Shown here: one piece after another, positions 12,196 to 21,530 of the stretch
Layout of the letters: the number at the start of each line of letters is the position of its first letter
Position numbering within the stretch: the stretch's first letter is position 1
Assembly: GCA_958510875.1 (NCBI GenBank)
Contig: OY294070.1
Location: forward strand, 44,477,299 to 44,541,298
Length of the DNA: 64,000 nucleotides
DNA from: Endomychus coccineus
Taxonomy: Eukaryota > Arthropoda > Insecta > Coleoptera > Endomychidae
Reading direction: 5' to 3'
Made by a program: the position numbers and the translations under genes
Notes under the pieces: generated by a model
Told to the model about the DNA's origin: nothing
The model's database searches: none
The model's input: the letters and a program-made list of their open reading frames with translations, nothing else

Positions 12196-15063
12196 TTATT
12201 TATTTTCTCTCACAAAGTCTGCTAGTTGTTGTTTAAAAATCCTTAAGGATGAACTCGTTTTGACAATATTAGGTAAATTGTTATAGTTCACAAAACCTTT
12301 AAAAAACAAAGAAATCATAGAGCACTTTTTTTTAGTTGTAGGAATGTAAAAATTGTTATTATGTCTTGTATCATAGTTATGACTATCAACATTGAAATTT
12401 ATAAATTCATAAAAGTACGGTGGTGCCAAATTATGTAGAATTTTATATATAAAAATCATTGTTAGGTAGAACAACCTCTGAGAAACTGAGAACCACTGTA
12501 GAGATTGAAGCATATTTACAATTGGAGTATATCGGTTTGTTCGCAGAACAATCCTCATACCCCTATTTTGTAGTTTTTGTAGTTGGGATACTTGATTTAA
12601 ATTAAACAAATAGATAACGGAAGAGCAAAAATCAAAATGAGGCTGAATAATTGAATTGAAAACTGTAACTCTGGACTGCAGTGATAAATTCCTGGATACT
12701 CTTGTAAAAAAATATCTTGTAAAAAAATATATTTTTTTACAAATTTTTTTAAACATATAATCAAAATGATTACCAAATAACAAAAGATTGTCAATATAAA
12801 ATCCAAGATATTTTATGGATGTTACAATTTCAATTTTTTCTCCATTTATTTTAAGATTAATTTCATTGATATTAAGACATTTGTACTTGTATTTAGTCGT
12901 TATTATCATAGCTTTGGTTTTTAGAGTATTTAACTTTAATTTATTTAATTTTAAATATTTATTTATTTTAGAAAGAGCAGAATTCATTTTATTTATAGCA
13001 TTCCATAAATCTTCTGCAAAACAAGCTAATAAAGCATCGTCTGCGAACATATTTAGAAAATCAACGTCTATAAAAAGATTCAAGTCGTTTAAATACAAAA
13101 TGAACAGGAGGGGGCCTAGCACACTACCCTGGGGTACACCTACATGAATATTTATTACATTTGAGATAATATCGCAGACTTTGACTTTTTGTTTTCTATC
13201 CATTAGGTAGTGAGACAACCATTTGAACACCTCACGCTCAATACCATACCCCCCAAGTTTTCTTAAGAGAATGTCTCTATCTATGGTTTCAAAAGCCCTT
13301 TTTAGATCTATAAATACAGCCACTACATATTTATTATTATCTATTTCCTTTTTAAAAGTACATAATGCAAGCTGAAGTGCTGCTTCACAAGAACATTTTT
13401 TACGAAACCCTGATTGATTGTTAACTAAAATCTCATTATATTCAATGTGTTTTAAAATTTGATTATAAACTGCTATTTCAAGAATTTTTTCTAGAGGTGG
13501 CAAGGTATTAATAGGTCTAAACTCATTAGCCTTTATGGTATTACTAACTTTAGGTATGGGAACCACAGTACTAACTTTCAAAGCATCTGGCACTTTGCAT
13601 GTCTTCAGTGAGGTATTCACAAAGTTTAATATCACATGCCCACAGACTTCAAAAATTTCTTTAAGAGTTTTTGAATTAAGTACTTCATATGTACTATTTT
13701 TATTGTCTAAAGAATTAACAATTTCACGCAGATCCTCCATAGACAAAGTTTTAAACTTTGACAAAGTAGGATATAAGTTATAGTTGCAAAATTTCCATTG
13801 TTCATCATTTACAATGCTTTCCACAATATCAGCTATGCTATCTATAAAATAATTATTAAATTTGGTGACAATTTCATTTTCATTTCTTTCTAAATTAGGC
13901 GTATTATTAATACCAAAATCAACAACATTTGGAGAATTATGATTTTTGCCATTTATCAGATTTTTTAACGTTTTCCACATAGATCTAGAGTTATTGCGAT
14001 ACCTATCGATTTTATCAAAGTAATACATTTCTTTTTTTGTTTTTAATAAATTTGTTACTACATTTCTCTGTTTCTTAAAATTGTCCCACTTTAAATTTCT
14101 ATCTGCTCCCCTTGATGATACAAATTCCCTGTACATCCTATCACGTTTTTTTATACTATTGTAAATTTCATTGTCGAACCATGGAACATTGTTTTTATAT
14201 TGATAACTCTGTACAGGGGAAACGTTATCTATTACGGCCTTACAATTATTTAAGAAGTTATGATAAATAAAGTTTACATCAGTTGAGTCCAAGTGCCAGT
14301 TACAAGTAATTAATTCAAGTTTAATTTTATCTAAGTTTGTAGAACTCATATTTCTATACCTTTTTGTAGATGTACTTACATTATTAAAATGTTTGCTTAA
14401 ATTTACCGAGATTAAAGAGTGATCACTTATTTTAGGAGTATCGTGCACACAGCAAGTAGCAGAATTGTGATTCACTAGAACATAATCAATTAATGTTCCA
14501 CTATCTTTTACTATTCTTGTAGGCTCATTTACCAGTTGCTCAATACCATATTGCAAGAGGATAGATTTAATTTTTTTTACATAAAAACTGTTATTCAAAA
14601 AGTCCAGATTAACATCACCAATTAAAATACATCGCTTCTTACAATTAAAAAAGTCATCACAGATGTTATCAAACTTCTCTAAGAATACAGCATCGGAACT
14701 AGAGGGAGAATGATAAAGGCATCCAATTTGCCACTCACATGAGCCAAAATTAACTTTAATCATTTTACACCATAAATTATCTTCTAACACGAAAGTTTTT
14801 ACTACTGAATATTTTAAATTATTTTTAACATATATAACAACACCTCCAGTATGACGATTTCTTGAGTTGCATCGAATAAGGTTGTAGCCATCAATAATTA
14901 TTTCAAAATCTTCAATTTCGTTTGTAATTCTAGCTTCGCTAACCAATATCAGCTTAGGTGCATGACATAAAATGTTTATTTGAATTTGATCAATTTTATT
15001 CAGCAAACTCTGAGCATTTAGATAAATAATGTCAGTGTTTAATAATATATTAGGGTACTTCAC
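12196..15063 (-). CDS. LINE ORF2: endonuclease-reverse transcriptase, intact
   Basis: The frame has 955 codons without interruption. The N-terminal 230 residues are an exonuclease-endonuclease-phosphatase domain: YLNAQSLLNKIDQI, SEARITNEIEDFE, LIGDVNLDFL and KISDHSLISVNL give the catalytic N, E, D and SDH boxes. A linker follows, then a reverse transcriptase: LPPLEKILE, VFIDLKRAFETIDRDILL, GVPQGSVLGPLLFILYLNDL and FADDALLACF with both catalytic aspartates. The thumb and C-terminal domain follow; no RNase H is present. It nicks target DNA and primes cDNA synthesis. The first codon is GTG, overlapping the ORF1 stop as GTGA, which suggests termination-reinitiation; an in-frame ATG downstream is the alternative. 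This is the best preserved retrotransposon gene here. Confidence 0.92.
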   Translation of the reverse strand: MKYPNILLNTDIIYLNAQSLLNKIDQIQINILCHAPKLILVSEARITNEIEDFEIIIDGYNLIRCNSRNRHTGGVVIYVKNNLKYSVVKTFVLEDNLWCKMIKVNFGSCEWQIGCLYHSPSSSDAVFLEKFDNICDDFFNCKKRCILIGDVNLDFLNNSFYVKKIKSILLQYGIEQLVNEPTRIVKDSGTLIDYVLVNHNSATCCVHDTPKISDHSLISVNLSKHFNNVSTSTKRYRNMSSTNLDKIKLELITCNWHLDSTDVNFIYHNFLNNCKAVIDNVSPVQSYQYKNNVPWFDNEIYNSIKKRDRMYREFVSSRGADRNLKWDNFKKQRNVVTNLLKTKKEMYYFDKIDRYRNNSRSMWKTLKNLINGKNHNSPNVVDFGINNTPNLERNENEIVTKFNNYFIDSIADIVESIVNDEQWKFCNYNLYPTLSKFKTLSMEDLREIVNSLDNKNSTYEVLNSKTLKEIFEVCGHVILNFVNTSLKTCKVPDALKVSTVVPIPKVSNTIKANEFRPINTLPPLEKILEIAVYNQILKHIEYNEILVNNQSGFRKKCSCEAALQLALCTFKKEIDNNKYVVAVFIDLKRAFETIDRDILLRKLGGYGIEREVFKWLSHYLMDRKQKVKVCDIISNVINIHVGVPQGSVLGPLLFILYLNDLNLFIDVDFLNMFADDALLACFAEDLWNAINKMNSALSKINKYLKLNKLKLNTLKTKAMIITTKYKYKCLNINEINLKINGEKIEIVTSIKYLGFYIDNLLLFGNHFDYMFKKICKKIYFFTRYFFTRVSRNLSLQSRVTVFNSIIQPHFDFCSSVIYLFNLNQVSQLQKLQNRGMRIVLRTNRYTPIVNMLQSLQWFSVSQRLFYLTMIFIYKILHNLAPPYFYEFINFNVDSHNYDTRHNNNFYIPTTKKKCSMISLFFKGFVNYNNLPNIVKTSSSLRIFKQQLADFVRENK

Positions 15064-15793
15064 TGGTTTTTTTGTTGGCTAGTTATATTGAAAATTGTAG
15101 GTTTATTATTAATAAATTTGATCGTTTTTGATAGATCCCCATTTCTAATATGTTCATCAAGTTGAGATTTCACTTGTTTAAAATATGCTTGCTGAGCCTT
15201 AGTTTGATCAGCGGCGACCTTGATACCTGGAATTTTTACTGGTTTATTTTTTAAAATCAATTTAACATCATCAGCAGAGCCCAAGATAACTTTAATAGGT
15301 CGAGTTTTATTACCATAGAATTTCCCCAGTCTGAACATTTTCAGATTCGATTTATTTATGTTGCAATCTTCCAAAACTTTAAGAACTGTTTCTTTATCCT
15401 CCTTATTACGTTCAGTTTGAGTATTTTTAATAGATTCATTTATATTAAAGACTATTATATTGGAGGCTCTATTTTATCTGTCAAGCATTTCTGAGATAAC
15501 ATCTTCCATATCAGATATTTGAGACAACTCGGAATTTGCATTGAGGTTTGTCTTTTTATTCTCATCATTGAGGATTTTTTTTATGCTTTCTTTAAGTTCG
15601 GATACTTCTTTAATGAGGGCTGGAACTTTGAAGAATCCATCTTCACATTCTTCACAGCAAAATTTCAACTTCCTTTTTGTCTTCAATTGCATGCATTTAA
15701 CTTCCGAGGCAGTTAAATTTCCACATTCAGTGCAACACATGCAAATATTTGTGTAGCATCAAAACGTCCACTACAGTTTACGCATTTCTCCAT
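15060..15793 (-). pseudogene. LINE ORF1 with zinc-finger N-terminus, one stop and one frameshift
   Basis: From the ATG at 15793 the frame reads MEKCVNCSGRFDATQIFACV. It then shifts by one base near 15735 into CCTECGNLTASEVKCMQLK and FCCEECEDGFF, forming a Cys-rich finger, followed by a coiled coil (IKEVSELKESIKKIL). An in-frame TAA at about 15474 follows MLDR. The same frame continues through SNIIVFNINES and MFRLGKFYGNKTRPIKVILG, an RRM-like FP/L1-ORF1 type core, to the TGA at 15060. It would bind LINE RNA. The break points are few compared with the intact ORF2. Confidence 0.75.
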
Positions 15794-17596
15794 TATCCTT
15801 ATATTTATATCAGGCACGGCACTGCTTTTAAAATAGCTAACTTTTGGAGATAAACCAAATCACATTTGCCAATGTTTTTATCACTGCTTATCAGTAGTAC
15901 ACAACTTTTTATTTTAACTAGTTTTTACATCAACGTTTATACAAGTATTACTATTTAACTATGTAGAAATAATCAAATCTACCGTTTACACAAGAATTAT
16001 GCATTTAATTTAATTAAAATTATGCTCTACAGAGAGTACTCATAATTTCAAACATTTAGATAGGACTAACACTACGCAAGGATACAGCCGAAGCAATATC
16101 TTCTGCAGACCAATACACTCGTTTACCACTTCCTAAATATTTCATTTTTTTTACTTGTCCTGGAGTGAACACCTGTGATAATATTCCTTCATATTTCTCA
16201 ACTGTTGCTTGCTCAATTTGTTGGGATTTCGTCTGGAGTTCACTATTTTGATTTTCCAATAATTCAATTTTCTTTCTAAGCTCAGTTATTTCAGTTCCCA
16301 TCGACCTGCAAAAAATTAAATTATAAATATAAAAGTATTTCTTCACATTCACGTGTACATTAAATCTGTATCTGAACGAAATTTGTTACTATTGTTATAT
16401 TATAATATTAACCTAATATTTTCTATACCGCAAAAAATATTCGCTAACACAATTGATAAAAAAATTATGAATTTACTCAATCGTGGACGCTGTGGACGGC
16501 TCCAGTTGTACATTGACAGTTTCAGTCGTTTTCATGTTAGTAACATTTTCCGGCATCGTTTCAAAAACATTGGTATCTGGTTTGTAAATAGTCGTAGATA
16601 CCTTCAGAATGTTCTGAACTTCTTCTTGACGTTTTCGTTTAATCATACGCGTTTCTCGTTCCGCAACACTTGCAGATCTCTTGGCAATCACAGGAAGATT
16701 TAATGTTGGCACAGCGTTGGGCTTTAAATGGTGACTATTTTTTGGGGTATATTTTAATAATCGTTCTTTTAAAGGTATTCCGAAGCAGTCCTCGCCAAAA
16801 TGGATTGAACATATTCGTGCTAAAATATTTCAACATAACAATAAAAAAAAAACTGGAATGTACATTTTTTTTTCATGCTAAAATAGTATTTTCCTGAAAT
16901 AATAGCATACATTTGCTATAAAAATCGACTAATAACACGATCCTCTAGTACTTGATTGTTTAAATATTTTCCGGGTGTATAGATACGAAGATTATAATGC
17001 ATCAAACATTTTGGAAACTTACCATTTTTTAGGTTTATTTTGTCTTCTCTTCGGCAAACATTGACCCATTGTTTTGACATATTAATGTCCTTAGGGAACC
17101 TAAAATACTTAATATTTGTAGCTTTTGTAACTCTGCTGTAATTCTTACATGTAGCCACGGCACAGTTTGACATTTCGATGTAGCACCTTGTATAGAATAA
17201 AATGATATTCAATTTCAAATCCACAACGAAAAGTAACATACAGTTCAATCCCGGCAATACTTTATTCTTAGATAAAATATAAATATTGAAAATTGCGAAA
17301 GAACATTTAAGTAACACGTGCGTGTTTACGGAACACAGCGACCACAACCACAGCGTAATGAACTCGCGCGCTGTCTGCCACGATACGTCATATGCGCGAG
17401 AGACTCCAATCGAGTCGATCGAGGAGCATACCGTTGTGAGTGTATCGTGCTATTAGCCAATCCTTTACAAAAATGTTGAGGTTTGCATAAACTAACACGT
17501 GTTAATTCAATGCAAAACCAAAAAAACTCAAATTTTATAAGTGAGTCTAATAATCTGGCCAGGGGGGACTGTGGAAACGTTTTAGTATTAATAGTA

Positions 17597-19754
17597 AAGG
17601 ATGTCCCAAAATTAACCCAAGATTTGAATTAAATAGGAAACGCAGTTTTTAGTCTTTAAAATTGTTATTTTTTTATTGTATCATAAAGTACATAGGTTAG
17701 GGTTATTTATGGAATAACACATCGGGCAAAAGGCCTCCAACTCTTTGCTGGCACTGTAACGAACGGGTTGCGTTACGTGATTATATATAGAACTCTTTAA
17801 TGAACAGAGTAGAATTCTCTTCGGCGAGGAAACTTTTCATATGATATTTAAAGATATCTGCCGGTCAATAAAACAGAGATTATTGATACTACCATTCCTG
17901 ATATGAGATGTCACTATATATCGCGAAGTGGGAGGTAGTAGAACGGAAGTCGAAGAGAACTCATTGTGGTTTGTTCCTTTGTCTAGGTAACTCGAGATTT
18001 AGTAATTCATTGTCGTTAAATACATTTTCTTAATTTTGCTTCCGAAATATCATCACATCAGGCTATTTAATTTGATTTAGAATTGTTATTAAACGTCTGG
18101 ATGTACAAAGCCTGATTGTGATAGTATTTCGGCGGATTTTTTATCTCGATTTGCCTAGGGGGGCAAGCCCGATCATTTTGCGGATAGCATATTTCAAAGA
18201 ATATCATTTCCATCACAGCATTGATTGTTGTAACTTGTAAGAGAATAATCTATCGGAACGTAGGCAGGTTCTCATGATAATATTTCTGTAGTCCTTGTAA
18301 GTTTAATTCCGCATTGGCACATGCTACTTTTTTGTGATTCGTAAGAGTCGCCATTTTGTAATCTGATACGTAGTATTCAGAGCTGTCTTCGTCTGCATCG
18401 TGCTATAAATAGTATTGGGAATTCTCACAAGGTATTATTCAATTATTGCTTATTGAATTTTTAATTGTCAGGACTGCTGGGTTCACGTGAATTCAGAGAA
18501 GAGTAATACCTCAATTTGATGCAATTCAATTCAAGTTTCTAGATTTGTGCTAACTAGCAAATTCAACGTTTTGGTTATTTCTTTTCAATCACAATTTGAT
18601 TATTTTTCTTTCTATCTCATTTATTTGTATCGTTAATTCAGTCACATATTATTGTTCAATTTTAAGTAATTCTTGTAATTATATAATTCTTGCAGATTAA
18701 ATTATATTTTTGTCTAAATTTATATCTCTTCAAGATATCAATTTTGTTATAGTGTATTACATATTGGGGAAGATAACATTATCGGAGGTGGAATCATTTG
18801 GTTATTCCGGCCGACGGTGTTACTTGTCCTTTGATCTCAAGTCAGGTACTGTTCGTTCTTTGACATTACAGGGTTTGAACGTCTGAGGTTCCTTACCCCT
18901 TCACTCCAAGACGGTTTAGTGACTTTCCTGACAGGACCAGCTTCCAGTTCCTACGAGTTCCAAGGAGGGTAACATTTTCTTGTTGAGTGACCACTATTTC
19001 ATTTTCTGATTTTGTTTTCACCAAAATTGTATTTCGCTAGATTTTTTTAGAGCCATTCGTGGTCTCTTTACTATTTAACTATCCATTCTTTCAATTAAGT
19101 AATTGAGTTAATTTCATAACTATTTACCCAAAATTCTTTATATACAAATTGATTTAATTTTGTAATTGTTACTTCAAAATTCCTTTTATTTATAAATTAA
19201 TACATTATATAAACTGTAAATTAATTTTGTTAATCACCAAATTCCATCTGGAATAAATCAAATTGTTAAGTTGAACTTGTATTGTTTTTCTAATTTCCAT
19301 CAACTAATAAACCATCTCGTGGTGCTTGTATTTTAGGCTGTGAATTCATTTATATTTATAGTTTTTCAGTAAGCAATTGGCGCTCAAACAATTCACCAGT
19401 CTAGAATCACAAGGCACGTTTCACTACGAGCCCTGAGATAAACTAATTCAAATTGAGCTAGTTGGGTCAATATATACTGACCCAAGCGGGTCCGTTTCAG
19501 CACATACGCACTCTTTTGTCGAAATTTTCCATGACCATTCTGCATAAATGTGGCTGAATTTCGTTGATGCAGCGTTTAATTTCCTCCTGTAATGTACGGG
19601 TGGTTATGGGGTTGTTGACATCAAATAACTCCATAAAAAGAAATCTAATGTAACGAAGTGCCCTCGTTCCTTAAAAGTTAATTTACTTCCCTGACTAAGA
19701 AGGAATAACATCGGCTAGCCTGAGATTTTAACGCATCAAAGTTTTGTACATCCT
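17597..19754 (-). mobile_element. Mariner relic split by an LTR insertion
   Basis: The left part (17597-17754) starts AGGATGTCCCAAAATTAACC, and the right part (19500-19754), reverse complemented, starts AGGATGTACAAAACTTTGATG. The halves join as ..CTTTGCTGGCAC / GCACATACGCACTCTTTTG, typical of the N-terminal transposase region of insect mariners. Little coding sequence remains. It is the target of the 1.75-kb element listed next. Confidence 0.55.
17755..19499. mobile_element. Solo-LTR-like element with 4-bp target duplication
   Basis: It starts TGTAACGAACGGG and ends GGGTCCGTTTCA, with the duplication GCAC at 17751-17754 and 19500-19503. TG..CA ends with a 4-bp duplication are the mark of LTR elements. 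No gag-pol is inside. The text CAATTGGCGCTCAAACAATT near 19375 resembles a tRNA primer-binding start, so an LTR plus leader is also possible. A second diverged copy lies in reverse at about 58395-59520, sharing ACTACGAGCCCTGAG and the ACAGGGTTTGAACG block. I see no ORF. Confidence 0.6.
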
Positions 19755-20440
19755 ATGTATAAAAAGTTGAAGCTAACAGTAGATAAGGAAATTCATATTC
19801 AAATCTCCGCCGGCTGCCAGAATCTCAGGCCGCCTCTGACGTGTTATTTCTTTTGACACAAAAGCAGTATAAAAGAAGAACGGTTTCCTCACAGAGAGGA
19901 TTGCAGAATCAACCGCCTGACCGTCCAGCTGCTCCGATTCCGATATTGTTATTACCGAGTACCGATTGTACAAATTAATACAACGCCGTTCGCCGCTCCG
20001 ATACTTTGACCAAGTCCGAAGGTAAATATTCTACAACTAACTCCAGTTTCAGCTTACATCCCGTAAACCAAATAATTTATTTGTGTTGGGGAAAAACCGA
20101 CTGTTTGCCCTCAGATCTCCTTTACCGTAAACCGAATAATCTATTATTTGCGTTGGGGAAAAGATCTGACATCCCTACAATTAAATGAACCTCTCGTAAA
20201 CCGATCAATTTATTAATTGCGTTGGAGAAAAGACCTGACATCACTACAACTGAATAGACATCTCGTAAACCGATTAATTCATTAATTGCGTTGGAGAAAA
20301 GACGTCCCGTATACCGAGTAATTTATTATTCGTGTTGGGGAAAAGACCGGACATCCGTACAAATAAAGAAACCGCTCATAAACCGAATAATTTATTATTC
20401 GCGTTGGAGAAAAGACCTGACATCTCTACAATTAAATTGT
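19755..20440 (+). repeat. TATA-containing leader and hairpin minisatellite
   Basis: A TATA-box-like TATAAAAG at 19868-19875 is followed by an LTR-leader-like stretch. From about 20056 to 20425 a unit of 65-75 bp repeats six times: CGTAAACCGAATAATTTATT then ATTCGCGTTGGGGAAAAGA and CTGACATC..CTACAA. Each unit holds an inverted repeat, CGAATAAT/ATTATTCG, perfect in the last copy. It abuts, and seems to truncate, the LINE that ends near 20440. It may be an LTR or its leader; there is no coding sequence. Confidence 0.5.
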
Positions 20441-21530
20441 AAGCTGTTAGTTCGGCCTGGTTGAATAGGACAGGGGAGGCTGGGCTGGGATGGGGTCTGA
20501 TTAGGTCGGCGTGTTTGGGGAATATAACTTGTACAATTTTTTCGGCTGTGGACATTGGGAGGTTCGCCGGTGGAGAGGTGAGTTTGAGTCTTTTGGTAGC
20601 TATTTTGTACGCTCTGCCCGAAGAATCTTCTTCTAGCTCTGCGCATAGCAGCTTTTTTTTTTTTTTTTGCTCTGTTGATTTCGTTCCGTAGCTCTTTCTT
20701 AGCTGCTTTGTACTCGGAGTCTGCTGCATTGTCGTTGAGGGGGGGTAAATTGAATCTGTTGGCCCTCGACAGGAGTCTCCTCTTCCTCAAACAGATTTTC
20801 CTTTTTTCCGCGATGGATTGATTCCACCAGTATACTGGGGGGAACTTGGTGAAATTGCTTCTCAGTGGCATGGAGTTGTTGCATGCTTCTTGCAGAAATT
20901 TGGTAAGGTCTTTGTCGGTTTGGATTTGGCGGATGTAGTTCTCTATTGATTTGATGAGTTTGGACTTATCCAAAAGCTTGACATTCCATCCTGATGGGGA
21001 TTTTTCCTTATTGTTGAGGGAAGTGGGGATGAATTCGAATGTTATATATAGGTGGTCACTTAATGTTTCATTTTCAAGAACCTCCCAATTGATTATGCTG
21101 TTTGCTAGGCGTTGCGTGGCAAATGTGAGGTCGATGATGGAGGAGGAGTTTCTCCTTTGAAAGGTTGGTTTGTTTCCCTTGTTGATGAGGATAAGATTAC
21201 ATTGGGCGGCCCAGTTCATGACCTTGTAACCCCTTTCGTCGTTGGTTATTTCGTCCCAAGCTGAGGATTTCGAGTTGAAATCCCCACTTACGATGGCCTC
21301 TTTCTTGGAATTTAGTATGTGTCGAGCTAGAGAGAGAAGGGCTGTTACAAATGATGCGGTGTGATCATTAGGAGAAAAATAGACACTGTATATGCGGAAA
21401 TTATTCAGTTCTATCCATGAAAAGTTTTTTCCCTGTCCTGGTTTCTGGAGTGTAACGGATTGATTGTTCTTTCTTATTGCTGTGTCGTTATTATTGTCAG
21501 AAATCCATTGGTGCTGATCTGGAGGATCCT
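20440..21530 (-). pseudogene. R1-type LINE ORF2 endonuclease fragment
   Basis: The endonuclease lacks its N-terminal boxes. It picks up at IYSVYFSPNDH, continues with IVSGDFNSKSSAWD (catalytic D-x-N), GNKPTFQRRNSSSIIDLTFA and ETLSDHLYITFEF (SDH box), then the WWNQSIAEKRK linker. The frame is fused to ORF1 by a deletion near 21440. A frameshift near 20680 moves the frame to 20376-20729, where the reading resumes (AYKIATKRLKL). The truncation is near 20440, before the reverse transcriptase. Confidence 0.8.

Larger units (their letters stand above)
11696..16063 (-). mobile_element. Nearly complete CR1/jockey-superfamily LINE in the P element
   Basis: The element lies precisely between the codons SVSP and AYRYLRGNN of the P transposase. 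It has a 5' leader, ORF1 (15060-15793), ORF2 (12196-15063) and a 3' UTR ending in AATAAAGATTATTATT on the minus strand. The 3' UTR holds a diverged duplicate: TAGG(T/A)AACCCTAATAT occurs at about 11728 and 12036, preceded each time by an AT-rich run. No RNase H domain is seen. A target duplication was not clear. Confidence 0.85.
9828..17173 (-). pseudogene. P-element/THAP9-type transposase gene, split by a LINE
   Basis: Exon 1 is 17173-17023 (ATG of MSNCAVATCKNYSRV; C-x4-C of the THAP finger). Exon 2 is 16819-16477 and continues in phase with ICSIHF, completing the C2CH zinc set. Exon 3 is 16305 to about 16064 with a leucine-zipper coiled coil, then FTPGQVKKMKYLGSGKRVYW and ASAVSLRSVSP. Introns have GTAAGT/TTTTAG and GTAAAT/TTGCAG borders, and phases fit. 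The LINE then interrupts. The frame resumes near 11694 (YRYLRGNNFPLPAMSTLRKW) and runs through frameshifts (about 11540 and 11320) into a long open part, 9828-11318, with the RNase H-like core and insertion domain (SRLNQDILENFFAYIRGMGG; C-terminal SLKYIAGFVAYKF). It would excise the element if intact. The LINE and at least two frameshifts make it a pseudogene. Confidence 0.88.
8818..17449 (-). mobile_element. P element with 8-bp target duplication
   Basis: The left terminus CACGATACACTCACGGTATG at 8818 matches the inverse of the right terminus at 17449 (CACGATACACTCACAACGGT). The 8-bp duplication CTATTAGC lies at 8810-8817 and 17450-17457, as expected for P elements. Inside is a spliced THAP-domain transposase gene on the minus strand. 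The length (8.6 kb) is due to a 4.37-kb LINE at about 11696-16063 and a 392-bp LINE fragment at 9196-9587. Without them the element would be about 3.9 kb. Confidence 0.93.
2710..17571 (-). mobile_element. Tc1-type DNA transposon, heavily nested
   Basis: The left end CAGTCCCTGGCTAAATTATT at 2710 and the reverse complement of the right end at 17571 (CAGTCCCCCCTGGCCAGATT) are inverted repeats that continue into TAGACTCACTT. A TA precedes the left end (2708-2709); the right flank TG has decayed. A broken Tc1-family transposase lies inside at 5170-6212 on the minus strand. The span is inflated from the usual 1.5-2 kb by later insertions: a mariner (2858-5147), a LINE (about 6212-8800) and a P element (8818-17449). 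The remaining 5' part of the Tc1 is 17450-17571. It is the oldest layer of the nest. Confidence 0.75.

Noticed and set aside
16353..16897. Plus-strand ORFs across the P-element gene
   Set aside because: They lie antisense to the THAP transposase exons and introns and have no motifs; shadow frames.
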